64,000 nucleotides of DNA from Entomomonas sp. E2T0 (GTDB taxonomy: Bacteria; Pseudomonadota; Gammaproteobacteria; Pseudomonadales; Pseudomonadaceae): contig NZ_CP094972.1 of NCBI RefSeq assembly GCF_025985425.1, positions 2,852,001 to 2,916,000 on the forward strand, written 5' to 3'. The notes under the pieces were generated by a model, which was not told the origin of the DNA, ran no database searches, and was given only the letters and a program-made list of their open reading frames with translations. Shown here piece after piece: positions 8,627 through 18,699 of this stretch (its first letter is position 1; each line of letters starts with the position of its first letter). A program made the translations under genes and the position numbers.

Positions 8627-9925
8627 TTATCTACGACCAGTCCAAAACCCTGATAATTGATGCCAACATTTAGCACCTGTTAACAGAAGTGGACGAATTG
8701 ACTGTTTACCAATAATATTTCGATGATGAACTTTACTGATAAGATCATAATATTCAGATTGCTCAGCAATACCTGATGCTAGAATTTTGCAAATGATATG
8801 ACTCGGTGTAACACCAAACCCTGAATAACCTTGTACATAATAAACATTAGGCTGATTTGGCAAATTACCTATTTGTGGGAATAAATTGGCACTACAACCC
8901 ATTGGCCCACCCCACGCCAAGTCAATCTTCACATCTTTTAAATAAGGGAAGATTTGCAGCATAAGTTTACGATTAAACTGTTTTAAATCATGTGGGATAT
9001 GCTCTACAAACCTTGTTGCACTACCAAATAACAAACTGTTTTCTTTAGTTACTCGATAGTAGTCGATAATAGGCCTAATATCGCTATAAGCCCCTCTAAT
9101 AGGGCTAATACGTTCTATTAATTCATCTGATAATGGTTCTGTCATTAATTGAAAAGCATAAGTATTAATAATTTTTTTATCTAATTGTGACTCCATTTTA
9201 TTGATGAAACTATCACAGGCCCATAGCATCTTCTTGGCAGTAACCGTACCTTTGGCTGTTCTTACTTTAATTGTTGAACCATAGGTCACTTCTAATGCAG
9301 GGCTATATTCATAAATCTGTGCACCTAAGGAAGATAAAGCTTTAGCCTCACCTAATAGCAGATTAAGCGAATGCACATGACCTGCCCCCATATGTACTAA
9401 AGCACTTTCATAAGCAGTAGAACCCACAACTTTTTGCACATCTGAACCTGTTAGAAGATAAATCTCATTTTCTTTATCTAACTCTTTAAATCCCTTTTCC
9501 CACTCTTGTAGAGTCTTAGTTTGCCTAGCATTAAAGCCTAAATAACCATAGCCATGACAAAAATCTGCTTGAATATCATATTTCTTTATCCGCTCTTGAA
9601 TAATCTTAGAGCCTTGATCACTGATGGCAAAAATTGTTTTAAGTCCTTCTTCACCAACATCTTTTTTTATAGCATCAAGATCATGACCAATCCCAGCCAT
9701 AATTTGTCCACCATTACGGCCTGTACCACCATAGCCGAGGTATTTTGCTTCTAATACAGCAATATTGGTAATACCTTTTTCAGCTAACTCAAGTGCTGTA
9801 TTAATTCCAGAAAAGCCACCGCCTATAACAACAACATCAACATCAATATCATTCTCAAGCGAAGGAAAGTTCAAATTATATTTTTTAGTAGCCGTGTAAT
9901 AGGTAGGCGTTTCTACTTCTAACAT
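8627..9925 (-). CDS. FAD-dependent amine oxidoreductase (PuuB-like)
   Basis: The protein has 432 residues of the DAO family. A dinucleotide-binding GGGFSG (35-40) is followed by GYGGTGRNGGQIMAG near 67-81, the pattern of gamma-glutamylputrescine oxidase and related amine oxidases. The C-terminal FAD-binding part contains YYVQGYSGFGVTPSH. The usual reaction is oxidative deamination of a primary or secondary amine to an aldehyde. AAGGA precedes the ATG. It is divergent from an AraC-family regulator (10157) and is followed by a cupin and a porin, with an aldehyde dehydrogenase within 5 kb. The substrate is unknown. Confidence 0.85.
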   Translation of the reverse strand: MLEVETPTYYTATKKYNLNFPSLENDIDVDVVVIGGGFSGINTALELAEKGITNIAVLEAKYLGYGGTGRNGGQIMAGIGHDLDAIKKDVGEEGLKTIFAISDQGSKIIQERIKKYDIQADFCHGYGYLGFNARQTKTLQEWEKGFKELDKENEIYLLTGSDVQKVVGSTAYESALVHMGAGHVHSLNLLLGEAKALSSLGAQIYEYSPALEVTYGSTIKVRTAKGTVTAKKMLWACDSFINKMESQLDKKIINTYAFQLMTEPLSDELIERISPIRGAYSDIRPIIDYYRVTKENSLLFGSATRFVEHIPHDLKQFNRKLMLQIFPYLKDVKIDLAWGGPMGCSANLFPQIGNLPNQPNVYYVQGYSGFGVTPSHIICKILASGIAEQSEYYDLISKVHHRNIIGKQSIRPLLLTGAKCWHQLSGFWTGRR

Positions 9926-10156
9926 TTTTTATCCTTATTTGTAGCTATTAGCTTATAAATTAATTTTTTATTTTTAGTTGTAGCTAATTCTATTGACCGT
10001 GCTAAGATAAAAATAGAATAAATCTGTACTACTGATAAATTAGAAAAATATATATAAAACAAGTTATACGTTAATCTAATTTCAGATGTACATTAACTTT
10101 GTAAATATAATACGCACTCAAAACAACAATAAAAAAGCTTAGCAAAAAGGTAAAAC

Positions 10157-10990
10157 ATGAGCGTTATTTTTTCTCATAAAGCACTAGAAACAAAAAATAT
10201 ACAACCCTATTTTGTATTAAGTACCCACTCTACCTATCGTAAAAAGATGGTAGATAACTCTGTTATCTCTCACTTTTATAGTTTTGTTGCTGATAATTCA
10301 GAAGGTTATACATTTGCTGTACCAGATGCCTGTACCGATATCTTATTCTTATGTGATCCTACCACCCCTGCTGCTCGGATTTGTGGCAGCACTATATCGG
10401 CTAAACTTGTTGAGTTACAAAAAAACAAACGCTATTTTGGGGTTCGTTTTGTACCAGGCTTTGCACCTGACTTCTCCTCGATACTCCCCAAAGAACTAAC
10501 AGATGCAGAAATTGCCTTAGCAGATATTGACCCTAACGCCTCCCCTTTAATCGAAAAAATTGCTTCTAGCCACTGTTTTGCAAATCAGATTAATTTTTTT
10601 ATGCAAAACTACACTGATCGACTAGCCAATAGACAGTCTGACTTATGCCAACAACTTAGTCAGTTAATGTATCAGTATAATGGTGATATTAGAATTACTG
10701 AACTAGAAGAGCTGACAGGGTTTTCAGCGCGCTATATCTATAAAATATTTACTGAACAATTTGGCATATCACCTAAACTCTACTGTTTAATCTTAAGATT
10801 CCAACAAGCCCTATTTAATTTAACTGCACAAGAACAACTCAAAAACTTAACTGATCTCGCTATTGATCTTGGTTATGCCGATCAATCTCATTTTTTAAGA
10901 GAGTTTAAAAAATTTGCAGCGATATCACCTAAAAAATTTACCACAGAAATACAACATAGTTTCTATCAAAAACGCATTACATATGATTAA
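10157..10990 (+). CDS. AraC-family transcriptional regulator
   Basis: The 277-residue protein has an N-terminal ligand-sensing region with FAVPDACTDILFLCD, the DUF6597-like start of many AraC regulators. A double helix-turn-helix follows near 185-265 (TGFSARYIYKIFTEQFGISP and LAIDLGYADQSHFLREFKKF). AAAGG lies six bases before the ATG. It sits between the divergent amine-oxidase operon and the permease/dehydrogenase genes and is the obvious local regulator of both. The 231-base spacer upstream (9926-10156) should hold both promoters; I could not pick out a repeat operator there. Confidence 0.88.
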   Translation: MSVIFSHKALETKNIQPYFVLSTHSTYRKKMVDNSVISHFYSFVADNSEGYTFAVPDACTDILFLCDPTTPAARICGSTISAKLVELQKNKRYFGVRFVPGFAPDFSSILPKELTDAEIALADIDPNASPLIEKIASSHCFANQINFFMQNYTDRLANRQSDLCQQLSQLMYQYNGDIRITELEELTGFSARYIYKIFTEQFGISPKLYCLILRFQQALFNLTAQEQLKNLTDLAIDLGYADQSHFLREFKKFAAISPKKFTTEIQHSFYQKRITYD

Positions 10991-11107
10991 TATTTAACTA
11001 CATTACCGATTTCTTCTATTTTTTATAGAGCAATACTTCTATTTTATTAACAAAATAATAATCACAATTAAATGACCATTAATAAAATAATAAATAGGAG
11101 TATTCAC

Positions 11108-12541
11108 ATGAGTTCTGCAACTCATCTAAAGAAAAACAGTATTGGCTTAGCTGCACTAGTCTTCTTTGTTGTAGCAGCAGCCTCCCCTTTAACAGGTTTA
11201 GTAGGCGGTATGCCCATTGCTATTTTAGAAGGCAATGGTGGTGGTATTCCGGGCATTTATATTTTATCGGGAGCGTTACTACTGTTATTCTCTATTGGTT
11301 TTATTACCATGAGTCGCTATGTTAAAAACTCTGGAGCTTTTTACGCTTATATCTCAGCAGGTTTAGGCAATAAATTGGGGGTTAGCGGTCTAGGTGTCGC
11401 TATCCTAGCTTATGTCTCCATTGAAATAGCTGTGGCAGCAATCTTTGGCCTGTTTACCCAAATCTTCTTTCATGATTATTTCAGTATAGATTTACCTTGG
11501 TGGGTCTATACCATTGCTATGTTATTAGTGGTATGTTTACTTGGCATTGAGCGCATTGAAATTGGCGGTAAAGTACTAGGTATTTTAATGCTACTTGAAG
11601 TAGGTATTGCCTTAATTATTGCAGTAGTAACAGTTTATAAACATGCACAAATAGGCGCTTTAGACTTTACAGCATTCAATCCAACCGTTGTTTTTAGTGG
11701 TAATGTAGGTATTGCTTTAGTATTTGCTGTAGCAGGCTTTATTGGCTTTGAAGCAACCGCTATTTATTCAGAAGAATGCCGCAATCCAGAAAAAACAATC
11801 CCTATGGCTACTATTATCGCAGTAGTGATTATCACTACTTTTTTTGCATTTTGTAGTTGGGGCCTTATTCAAGCTTATGGCGTAGCTAATGTTCAAGCAG
11901 CTGTAGCAAAAAACCCCGAATTATTCGTATTTAATTTAGCTCAATCAGCCCTAGGCAAATGGAGTGTATTAGTGATTAATGTTCTTTTAATCACTAGTCT
12001 ATTTGCTGCTACACAATCTTTCCATAACAATGTTGCACGCTACTTCTATTATATTTCTCGTGACGGCCTATTCTGGTCAAAACTGTCTAAATTGCATCCT
12101 AAAAAAGGTACGCCTTACTTATCTAGTATCTGCCAAACAATTACTATGATTTTAATTATTACGGTATTAGTAATTGGCAATCAAAATCCTCTTACCGATA
12201 TTTTTACATGGGGTTCAGCCATTACCACAATGGCTATTTTACTGCTACAAACTTTGGTTTCTCTAGCTGTGATAGCTTATTTTAGAAAAAATACTGAACT
12301 ACAATTACCGAAATGGAAAGTCCTCTATGCCCCTATTTTATCCGCTATTTTTATGAGTGCTTTTTTATGGATTGTAGTAGTAAATCTGGATATTTTAAGT
12401 GGTGTGCATTCCAAGCTAATTTATCTCATTCCTGTATTAGTATTTGGCACGGCTGTGGGTGGTTTTATTTATTCAATTTTATTGAAGAAATTGTATCCCA
12501 ATGTCTATGACAATCTTGACCAGATTATTAACGAAGCATAA
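11108..12541 (+). CDS. APC-superfamily amino acid / amine permease
   Basis: The 477-residue membrane protein has about 12 hydrophobic helices and the APC start LAALVFFVVAAASPLTGLVGG, with the conserved GFEATAIYSEECRNPEKTIP between helices 6 and 7. The start is set at ATG 11108 because AGGAG lies six bases upstream; the longer frame from 11072 has no ribosome binding site. It is probably an importer of an amine or amino acid in symport with H+ or Na+. The neighbouring AraC regulator, GMC dehydrogenase and aldehyde dehydrogenase suggest an amino alcohol or amine as cargo. Confidence 0.88.
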   Translation: MSSATHLKKNSIGLAALVFFVVAAASPLTGLVGGMPIAILEGNGGGIPGIYILSGALLLLFSIGFITMSRYVKNSGAFYAYISAGLGNKLGVSGLGVAILAYVSIEIAVAAIFGLFTQIFFHDYFSIDLPWWVYTIAMLLVVCLLGIERIEIGGKVLGILMLLEVGIALIIAVVTVYKHAQIGALDFTAFNPTVVFSGNVGIALVFAVAGFIGFEATAIYSEECRNPEKTIPMATIIAVVIITTFFAFCSWGLIQAYGVANVQAAVAKNPELFVFNLAQSALGKWSVLVINVLLITSLFAATQSFHNNVARYFYYISRDGLFWSKLSKLHPKKGTPYLSSICQTITMILIITVLVIGNQNPLTDIFTWGSAITTMAILLLQTLVSLAVIAYFRKNTELQLPKWKVLYAPILSAIFMSAFLWIVVVNLDILSGVHSKLIYLIPVLVFGTAVGGFIYSILLKKLYPNVYDNLDQIINEA

Positions 12542-12675
12542 TAAACTAATGTCACCGTATTAATACTGCAACATTATCTAATATAAATAACCTGTTTGTT
12601 TAGATTTAAATGAAGTAAACCAACAAAAACTATTGTCCAACAAGACACATAATAATAAACAATTTAGAGGTTATA

Positions 12676-14289
12676 ATGAACAAAAAGTATGATTTTATTG
12701 TTATTGGCGCGGGTTCTGCTGGTTGTGTTATTGCTACTAAAATAATTGAGCAAACAAATGCTACTGTACTATTACTAGAGGCTGGACCAAAAGATACTAA
12801 TCCTTTTATTCACATGCCTGCTGGTATTCCTTTTGTTATGCAAAGCTGTACATGGGGTTATGTGACAGATCCTGAGCCTTTTGCTAACAATCGATGTATT
12901 CCTGTTCCTCAAGGTAAAGTAATGGGAGGTAGCAGCTCCATTAATGGTATGATCTATGTACGTGGTAATGCTCAAGACTATGACGATTGGCAACAAACTT
13001 ATGGCTGTACAGGTTGGGGGTATAAAGATGTGCTCCCCTACTTTATCCAAGCAGAAAATAATGAAAGCTTATCTGGGTCTTATCACGGTACTAAAGGTCA
13101 CTTATGGGTCAGTGAAAATCGTTATAGACATCCTTTAAGTATGGCGTACATACGCTCAGCACAAGAGTTAGGTTTTCCTTATGTAACAGACTTTAACGGT
13201 GCTGAACAAGCAGGTGCTGGCTACTTTCAAAGTACCACCCACTTGGGAAAACGTGCTAGTACAGCTTATGCCTATTTAAGTCGAGTTATCGATAATGATC
13301 GCCTTACAGTGGTTACTGATGCACTAACAGAACAAATCATTATAGAAAATGGTGAGGCTGTAGCTGTTCAATATAAACATAAACACAAGCAAACTATCAC
13401 AGCACAGGCTAACCATGAAATTATTGTAACAGCAGGCGCAATGGGTACACCAAAAGTATTAATGCTCTCTGGTATAGGTCCCAAAGATCACCTACAAGAA
13501 TTAGGGATTGAACTAAAAGTTGATAGCCCTAATGTCGGAAAAAACTACCAAGATCATCTACACCTTTCATTAAATGCTAAAACAGCTAATACACCTAGCC
13601 TATTACAAGAATCCAAAGGTCTTAAAAAAATTGCTAATGGCATTGAATGGTTAGCTTATAAACATGGTGTGGTTACTTCCAATATTCTAGAGTCTGGTGG
13701 TTTCTTTGATTTAGATGGTGACGGCAAACCCGAAACGCAGATTCATGCACTACCTGTCATTGATAACTTTGACAACTTAGATGCTAGAAAAGACTTAGAT
13801 GGCGATGGTATTACCTTAAAACTAGGTCATGTATATCCCAAATCTCGTGGTGAAGTCTTGCTACGTAGTAAAGATCCTAACGATATGGTTCGTATTAAAG
13901 GTAACTATCTAGCAGAAGCAGATGATATGAGCGCTCAATTAAGGGCTGTAAAATTTGGTCTTAAATTCTTTGAAGCACCATCGTTAAAAAGTGTTGTAAC
14001 TGAGGTAATAGCTCCTGACTCAAGCTATGATACAGATGAAAAACTAGAAGAGTTTATCAGACAATATTGTAAAACAGTATTTCACCCTATTGGTACTTGC
14101 CGAATGGGTTCCTCACTAGAAACATCGGTGGTTGACTTACAACTTAAAGTAAGAGGTGTCAGCAATTTAAGAGCTGCTGATAGCTCTGTTATGCCCCATA
14201 TCACCAGTGGTAATACTAATGCTCCTGTCATCATGATTGCTGAGCGGGCTGCTGAGTTTATTATTACTGACTATAAAAAAGGAAACTAA
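12676..14289 (+). CDS. GMC-family FAD alcohol dehydrogenase (choline dehydrogenase-like)
   Basis: The protein has 537 residues. The FAD-binding GAGSAGC is at 11-17, GMC signature 1 appears as GKVMGGSSSINGMIYVRG, and signature 2 as GAMGTPKVLMLSGIGP. The active-site region FHPIGTCRMG and the C-terminal SGNTNAPVIMIAERAA are intact. It oxidises a primary alcohol to an aldehyde, as BetA does with choline, and the aldehyde dehydrogenase that follows 1 base later would finish the conversion to an acid. AGAGG precedes the ATG. Two Asp-rich DLDGDG stretches lie near 350-380. Choline is the default guess, but no betI or betT-type gene is present, so another alcohol is as likely. Confidence 0.85.
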   Translation: MNKKYDFIVIGAGSAGCVIATKIIEQTNATVLLLEAGPKDTNPFIHMPAGIPFVMQSCTWGYVTDPEPFANNRCIPVPQGKVMGGSSSINGMIYVRGNAQDYDDWQQTYGCTGWGYKDVLPYFIQAENNESLSGSYHGTKGHLWVSENRYRHPLSMAYIRSAQELGFPYVTDFNGAEQAGAGYFQSTTHLGKRASTAYAYLSRVIDNDRLTVVTDALTEQIIIENGEAVAVQYKHKHKQTITAQANHEIIVTAGAMGTPKVLMLSGIGPKDHLQELGIELKVDSPNVGKNYQDHLHLSLNAKTANTPSLLQESKGLKKIANGIEWLAYKHGVVTSNILESGGFFDLDGDGKPETQIHALPVIDNFDNLDARKDLDGDGITLKLGHVYPKSRGEVLLRSKDPNDMVRIKGNYLAEADDMSAQLRAVKFGLKFFEAPSLKSVVTEVIAPDSSYDTDEKLEEFIRQYCKTVFHPIGTCRMGSSLETSVVDLQLKVRGVSNLRAADSSVMPHITSGNTNAPVIMIAERAAEFIITDYKKGN

Positions 14290-14290
14290 C

Positions 14291-15781
14291 ATGACTGATA
14301 TTAAAATACTACCAGAAGTTAAAGAATTTCTCGCTAAAGGCCATGCCCACTATATTAATGGTAAATTTTACAATACAGGTGAGCAACCAATAGATGTTAT
14401 TAATCCAGCTACTGAAGAAATAGTCGCTAAAGTTCCTATGGCATCAGACAACGAAATAAACCAAGCTGTAACAAGCTCTTATAATGCTTTTAACGATATT
14501 TGGAAGATAGCTACACCAGAGACCAGACAAAATAGTCTATTAAAATTTGCAGAGGCATTAGCCAATCATAAAGAAGAATTAGCACAAATAGAAACACTTT
14601 GCACAGGTAAGTTGATTGATATTGCTCGTTTTGAAATTGATCAAAGCTGTTCTTTCTTACGCTACTATGCAGGTTGGGCAACAAAAATTACTGGTGAGAC
14701 TGTTGCACAGACCTCTCAACCCTCAATAAATGGCGAACAATATACAGGTTTTACCCGTCGTGAACCCATTGGCGTAGTAGGTGGTATTATTCCTTGGAAT
14801 TTCCCAGTAATGATTTCTATTTGGAAATTAGCCGCTGCACTCACTTGTGGCTGTACCATTGTTATTAAACCAAGTGAATTCACTCCTCTTTCTATGTTAC
14901 GTGTTGCACAAATAGCTCATGAGGAAGCAGGCATTCCTGCTGGTGTTATCAACGTTATTAATGGTTTAGGTAATGTAGGCCAAGCACTAATAGACCATCC
15001 ATCTATTGCTAAAATCAGTTTTACAGGTTCTATGTCTACGGGTGCTAAAATCGGTCAAGGTGCTGTTAAAAACAACATTAAGCGCTTTACTTTAGAACTA
15101 GGTGGTAAAAATGCTGCTGGCTTTTTAGGTGATGTTGATATTGATGAGGCTGTGCAAGGCATAATTGCAGCAGGATTATCACACCAAGGGCAAATTTGCG
15201 CCTCTGCTGAACGTTTCTATATTCACGAATCCATTATTGATAAAGTGACAGAAAAACTAATCAGCGCACTGACTAGCTGGAAAATTGGCTCACCACTAAA
15301 CCCACAAAATCAATTTGGCCCACTATCCAATCGACCACATTTTGAAAAGATTCTCTCTTTCTTTGAAAAGGCAAAACAAGAAGGTGATCAAATCGTCTTT
15401 GGTGGCAAACAAGTAGAGGGTAAAGGTTATTATGTGTACCCCACTGTTATCCGTGCTAAAAATGAAAAAAGTGCTTTATTACACGAAGAAACATTTGGCC
15501 CTGTACTAACCCTATTCCCCTTTAAAACAGATGAAGAGTTAGTAAAACTAATGAACGATTCACCCTATGGTTTAACCGCCAGCGTTTGGACAAATAATCT
15601 AAGTAAAGCCATGCGCTTAGTGGCACAAGTTGAGGCGGGTACAGTATGGGTTAACATGCACCTCGCACTTGATCCTGCAATATCCTTTGGTGGCGCTAAA
15701 GGCTCTGGTGTTGGTCGTGAGTTTGGTAGTCATTTTATTGACGACTATACCGAACTAAAATCAGTTATTGTTCGTTATTAA
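14291..15781 (+). CDS. NAD(P)-dependent aldehyde dehydrogenase
   Basis: This 496-residue aldehyde dehydrogenase starts at ATG 14291 (AAAGGA upstream). It contains VGGIIPWNFPVMISIWK, the catalytic glutamate in FTLELGGKNAA, the nucleophilic cysteine in GQICASAERF, and the ESFGPV-like EETFGPVL. It begins 1 base after the stop of the GMC dehydrogenase, so the two are a coupled alcohol-to-acid pair. Betaine aldehyde, phenylacetaldehyde and other aldehydes are all possible for this subfamily. A strong hairpin terminator follows at 15789-15817. Confidence 0.88.
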   Translation: MTDIKILPEVKEFLAKGHAHYINGKFYNTGEQPIDVINPATEEIVAKVPMASDNEINQAVTSSYNAFNDIWKIATPETRQNSLLKFAEALANHKEELAQIETLCTGKLIDIARFEIDQSCSFLRYYAGWATKITGETVAQTSQPSINGEQYTGFTRREPIGVVGGIIPWNFPVMISIWKLAAALTCGCTIVIKPSEFTPLSMLRVAQIAHEEAGIPAGVINVINGLGNVGQALIDHPSIAKISFTGSMSTGAKIGQGAVKNNIKRFTLELGGKNAAGFLGDVDIDEAVQGIIAAGLSHQGQICASAERFYIHESIIDKVTEKLISALTSWKIGSPLNPQNQFGPLSNRPHFEKILSFFEKAKQEGDQIVFGGKQVEGKGYYVYPTVIRAKNEKSALLHEETFGPVLTLFPFKTDEELVKLMNDSPYGLTASVWTNNLSKAMRLVAQVEAGTVWVNMHLALDPAISFGGAKGSGVGREFGSHFIDDYTELKSVIVRY

Positions 15782-15788
15782 ACGTTCT

Positions 15789-15817
15789 AAATAAGGCTAC
15801 TTAACGTAGCCTTATTT
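15789..15817. terminator. Perfect 12-bp stem hairpin terminator after the aldehyde dehydrogenase gene
   Basis: AAATAAGGCTAC (15789-15800) pairs perfectly with GTAGCCTTATTT (15806-15817) across a 5-base loop. The TTATTTATT tail is weakly U-rich. It separates the GMC/aldehyde dehydrogenase operon from moaA. Confidence 0.85.
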
Positions 15818-15921
15818 ATTCTTATTAACTCTTTTCTAATACTAAATAGTTAGTTTTATCCTACTTATAGGGGAGTTGCTAAGGCCTTGTTTCCCACTAT
15901 ACTAATATAAAGTTATATATT

Positions 15922-16908
15922 ATGGTTAGTGCTATGTTGACCGATGATTTTGGTAGAGATATTAGTTATTTAAGAGTGTCAGTAACTGATCGCTGTGATT
16001 TGCGGTGTAGTTATTGTATTCCTAAAGGCTTTAAAGATTTCGAAGTACCCAAAAACTGGTTAACCTTTGAAGAAATAGAGCGTGTAGTAAAAACATTTGC
16101 CAAATTAGGTACTAACCATTTTCGCCTAACGGGTGGAGAACCACTTCTTAGAAAGGACTTCGCTGAACTAGCCAATAATCTCTCTAAAATTGAAGGTGTT
16201 AATGATCTTTCTGTGACTACCAATGGTACACAATTAGTTAAGCATGCAGAAACACTTTATAAGGCTGGTGTTCATCGATTAAATGTTAGTTTAGATTCGC
16301 TACGTCGTGATTGTGTTGAACAAATCAGTGGTAGTGATAGCCTTAGTAAAGTTTTAAATGGCCTAGCAGCTGCCAAAAATGCTGGTTTTGATAAAATTAA
16401 AATCAATATGGTGCCTTTACCCAATCAAAATATTGGTGATATTGAGCAAATGATACAATTCTGTATCGAAAATAAGTTTATCTTACGTTTAATTGAGGTT
16501 ATGCCCATGGGTGTTACTGGGCAAAACTCCCAATATGTTGATTTACAAAAAGTCATTGCTCAATTAAAACCTAAATTTGATCTAATGCCCTCTACTAAAA
16601 TTATGGGTAGTGGCCCTGCTCGCTACTGGCAAACACCTGATGGTGAGTTTATTCTTGGCTTGATTACCCCCATGTCGCAACACTTTTGTGCAACTTGTAA
16701 CAGAGTCAGGTTAGCGGTAGATGGTACACTTTATATGTGTCTAGGACAAAATCACAGTTTTGAATTACGCCCCCTATTACGGGATAACTGCAGTGATGAT
16801 GAATTAGAATCAGCTATTAAGCAAGCTGTTAGATTAAAACCTGAGGCGCATAACTTTTTAGATAAACCTACTCAAATTATACGCATCATGTCTGCCACAG
16901 GTGGTTAA
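15922..16908 (+). CDS. moaA: GTP 3',8-cyclase MoaA
   Basis: The 328-residue radical SAM enzyme makes the first step of molybdenum cofactor synthesis, converting GTP to 3',8-cyclo-7,8-dihydro-GTP. The N-terminal CxxxCxxC is C25, C29 and C32 (CDLRCSYC). The second cluster site is CATCNRVRLAVDGTLYMC, and the protein ends in the essential Gly-Gly (SATGG). LTGGEPLLR is the SAM-binding stretch. ATG 15934 is an alternative start. It is convergent with mog, only one base apart. MoaC, its partner, is 3.3 kb away at 20163. No Moco riboswitch-like structure was recognised in the 105 bases upstream. Confidence 0.96.
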   Translation: MVSAMLTDDFGRDISYLRVSVTDRCDLRCSYCIPKGFKDFEVPKNWLTFEEIERVVKTFAKLGTNHFRLTGGEPLLRKDFAELANNLSKIEGVNDLSVTTNGTQLVKHAETLYKAGVHRLNVSLDSLRRDCVEQISGSDSLSKVLNGLAAAKNAGFDKIKINMVPLPNQNIGDIEQMIQFCIENKFILRLIEVMPMGVTGQNSQYVDLQKVIAQLKPKFDLMPSTKIMGSGPARYWQTPDGEFILGLITPMSQHFCATCNRVRLAVDGTLYMCLGQNHSFELRPLLRDNCSDDELESAIKQAVRLKPEAHNFLDKPTQIIRIMSATGG

Positions 16909-16909
16909 A

Positions 16910-17485
16910 TCAACTATTCTTAGGTCTGAAAGCTTTTGAAACCTCAGCGTCAGTTTCAATAAATGGGCCACCTATTGCATCAATACATAATGGCACCGCA
17001 GCAAAAACACCATGTACTAATGTTTTTCCTTGTTCGTCTCTAACTCCCCCTAATGTTTCTCTGATCGCATTGGGTCTACCTGGTAAATTTAAGATTAAAC
17101 TGTTTTTACGAATAACACCTACTTGTCTTGATAGAATTGCCGTAGGCACAAAATGTAAACTTACTTGGCGCATTTGCTCACCAAAACCAGGCATTAATCT
17201 ATCTGCCACTGCTAATGTAGCATCAGGTGTAACATCGCGTGGATAAGGGCCTGTACCGCCCGTAGTAAGCACTAATGAACACTGATGTTCATCCACTAAC
17301 TCAAGTAATGTTTTCTCAATTAAATCTTGTTCATCAGGAATTAAACGCTCAATATATTCTTTTGGATTCAGCACAGCCTCATCTAGCCATTCTCTTAGGC
17401 TAGGTAAACCTTTATCTTCATAAACGCCTGTACTGGCTCTATCACTTACTGAAACTAACCCTATTTTTATATGCTGCATAATCAT
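16910..17485 (-). CDS. mog: Molybdopterin adenylyltransferase Mog
   Basis: The protein has 191 residues, close to the 195 of E. coli Mog. It begins IKIGLVSVSDRASTGVYEDKG and carries the MPT-binding TTGGTGPYPRDVTPDAT and LNLPGRPNAIRETLGGV. It adenylates molybdopterin before MoeA inserts molybdate. The length and the SDRAS motif favour Mog over MoaB. It follows moeA directly: the last base of the moeA stop is also the first base of the ATG of mog. It is the last gene of the moaD-moaE-mobA-moeA-mog operon. Confidence 0.93.
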   Translation of the reverse strand: MIMQHIKIGLVSVSDRASTGVYEDKGLPSLREWLDEAVLNPKEYIERLIPDEQDLIEKTLLELVDEHQCSLVLTTGGTGPYPRDVTPDATLAVADRLMPGFGEQMRQVSLHFVPTAILSRQVGVIRKNSLILNLPGRPNAIRETLGGVRDEQGKTLVHGVFAAVPLCIDAIGGPFIETDAEVSKAFRPKNS

Positions 17486-18690
17486 TACACCTTGTAATCA
17501 AGAGGAAAGATCTTAACTAAATCATTTTCATTAACTGCTACATTTGCAGGGATTTCTGCTAATGCATCGGCTGTAATACAAGTTGCCAACATAGCAGAGC
17601 CTTGATTTTCTAGCTTCTCTGCCCAAAATCCTGCCTCATCATTGGCTAAGCCAATACGTAAAAATTCTCGTCTAGGCTGTACTTTATTGACCGCAAACTT
17701 GGTTTTGGCCATCATCGGCTTAACCATAGCATTGCTAGCTGACTCACCTGCAATAACCCTTAAAGCAGGTACAACTAATTGTTGAAAAGTAACCAATGAG
17801 CTAACAGGATTACCAGGTAACATAAATACTTTACTATCATCAATATTACCCCATGCAAATGGTTTGCCTGGTTTAATCGCTAGTTTCCAGAAAACTAACT
17901 CACCCAATTGCAGTATAGCTGCTCGCACATGGTCTTCTTCACCAACAGATACACCACCAGAAGTAATAATTACATCTGCCTTTTTACTTGCTTCGGCTAA
18001 AGCTTTCTCTGTTTGTTGTTGATTATCAGGTAAAATACCGCCATCAATAATATGATGAGGTGATTGCTGCAACCAACTCAATAATAAATAGCGGTTAGCG
18101 TCGTAGATTTTGCCTGTAGAAAGTGTTTGATTTGGCTCTATTAGCTCATTACCTGTGGAAAAAACATGGATAGTAAGTGGTTTATATACTTTAACTTGGC
18201 TATATCCTTGACTTGCCAATAGAGCAATTGCCGCGGGAACTAACCGTTGTTGAGCAGGCAATAGTTGTCCGCCTTTAGTTAACTCTTCACCACAATAACG
18301 AATATTTTGATCTTTCTTAACAGACGCTGTAGCTTTTAGAATATTACCTTCAACGATTGTATTTTCTTGTTGAATAACTGCAGTAGTTCCTTTAGGAATA
18401 GGTGCACCCGTAAAAATTCTTGCTGCTTGCCCTGTAGTTAAAGCAATATTTTCAGCAGTATCCCCTGCTGCAACTCGTTCAACAATTTGCCATTGTTCAC
18501 AACCTGCAAGCTCTCCACCTACTGCATAACCATCCATTGCACTGTTATCAAACAATGGGGCGTTGTATTGTACAGGTACATCTTCTGCTAATATTAGGTT
18601 AGTTGCCTTTAATAAATCTAGTTGCTCTACTTTTGCAGTATGAGATAGCTTTTCTAATAACTCTTGTAATGCTTGATAATAATCTAACAT
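17485..18690 (-). CDS. moeA: Molybdopterin molybdenumtransferase MoeA
   Basis: The 401-residue protein has normal length for MoeA. It shows the N-terminal DNSAMDGYAV stretch, RIFTGAPIPKGTTAVIQQE, the central TSGGVSVGEEDHVR (MoCF domain), and KPGKPFAWG followed by LPGNPVSSLVTFQQLV. It inserts molybdate into adenylated molybdopterin in the cytoplasm. It lies 9 bases after mobA and overlaps mog. Confidence 0.95.
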   Translation of the reverse strand: MLDYYQALQELLEKLSHTAKVEQLDLLKATNLILAEDVPVQYNAPLFDNSAMDGYAVGGELAGCEQWQIVERVAAGDTAENIALTTGQAARIFTGAPIPKGTTAVIQQENTIVEGNILKATASVKKDQNIRYCGEELTKGGQLLPAQQRLVPAAIALLASQGYSQVKVYKPLTIHVFSTGNELIEPNQTLSTGKIYDANRYLLLSWLQQSPHHIIDGGILPDNQQQTEKALAEASKKADVIITSGGVSVGEEDHVRAAILQLGELVFWKLAIKPGKPFAWGNIDDSKVFMLPGNPVSSLVTFQQLVVPALRVIAGESASNAMVKPMMAKTKFAVNKVQPRREFLRIGLANDEAGFWAEKLENQGSAMLATCITADALAEIPANVAVNENDLVKIFPLDYKV

Positions 18691-18699
18691 GGTAACCTC

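Noticed and set aside
15818-15921. Molybdenum cofactor riboswitch upstream of moaA
   Set aside because: The spacer is short and AT-rich and I could not fold the multi-stem Moco motif from it.
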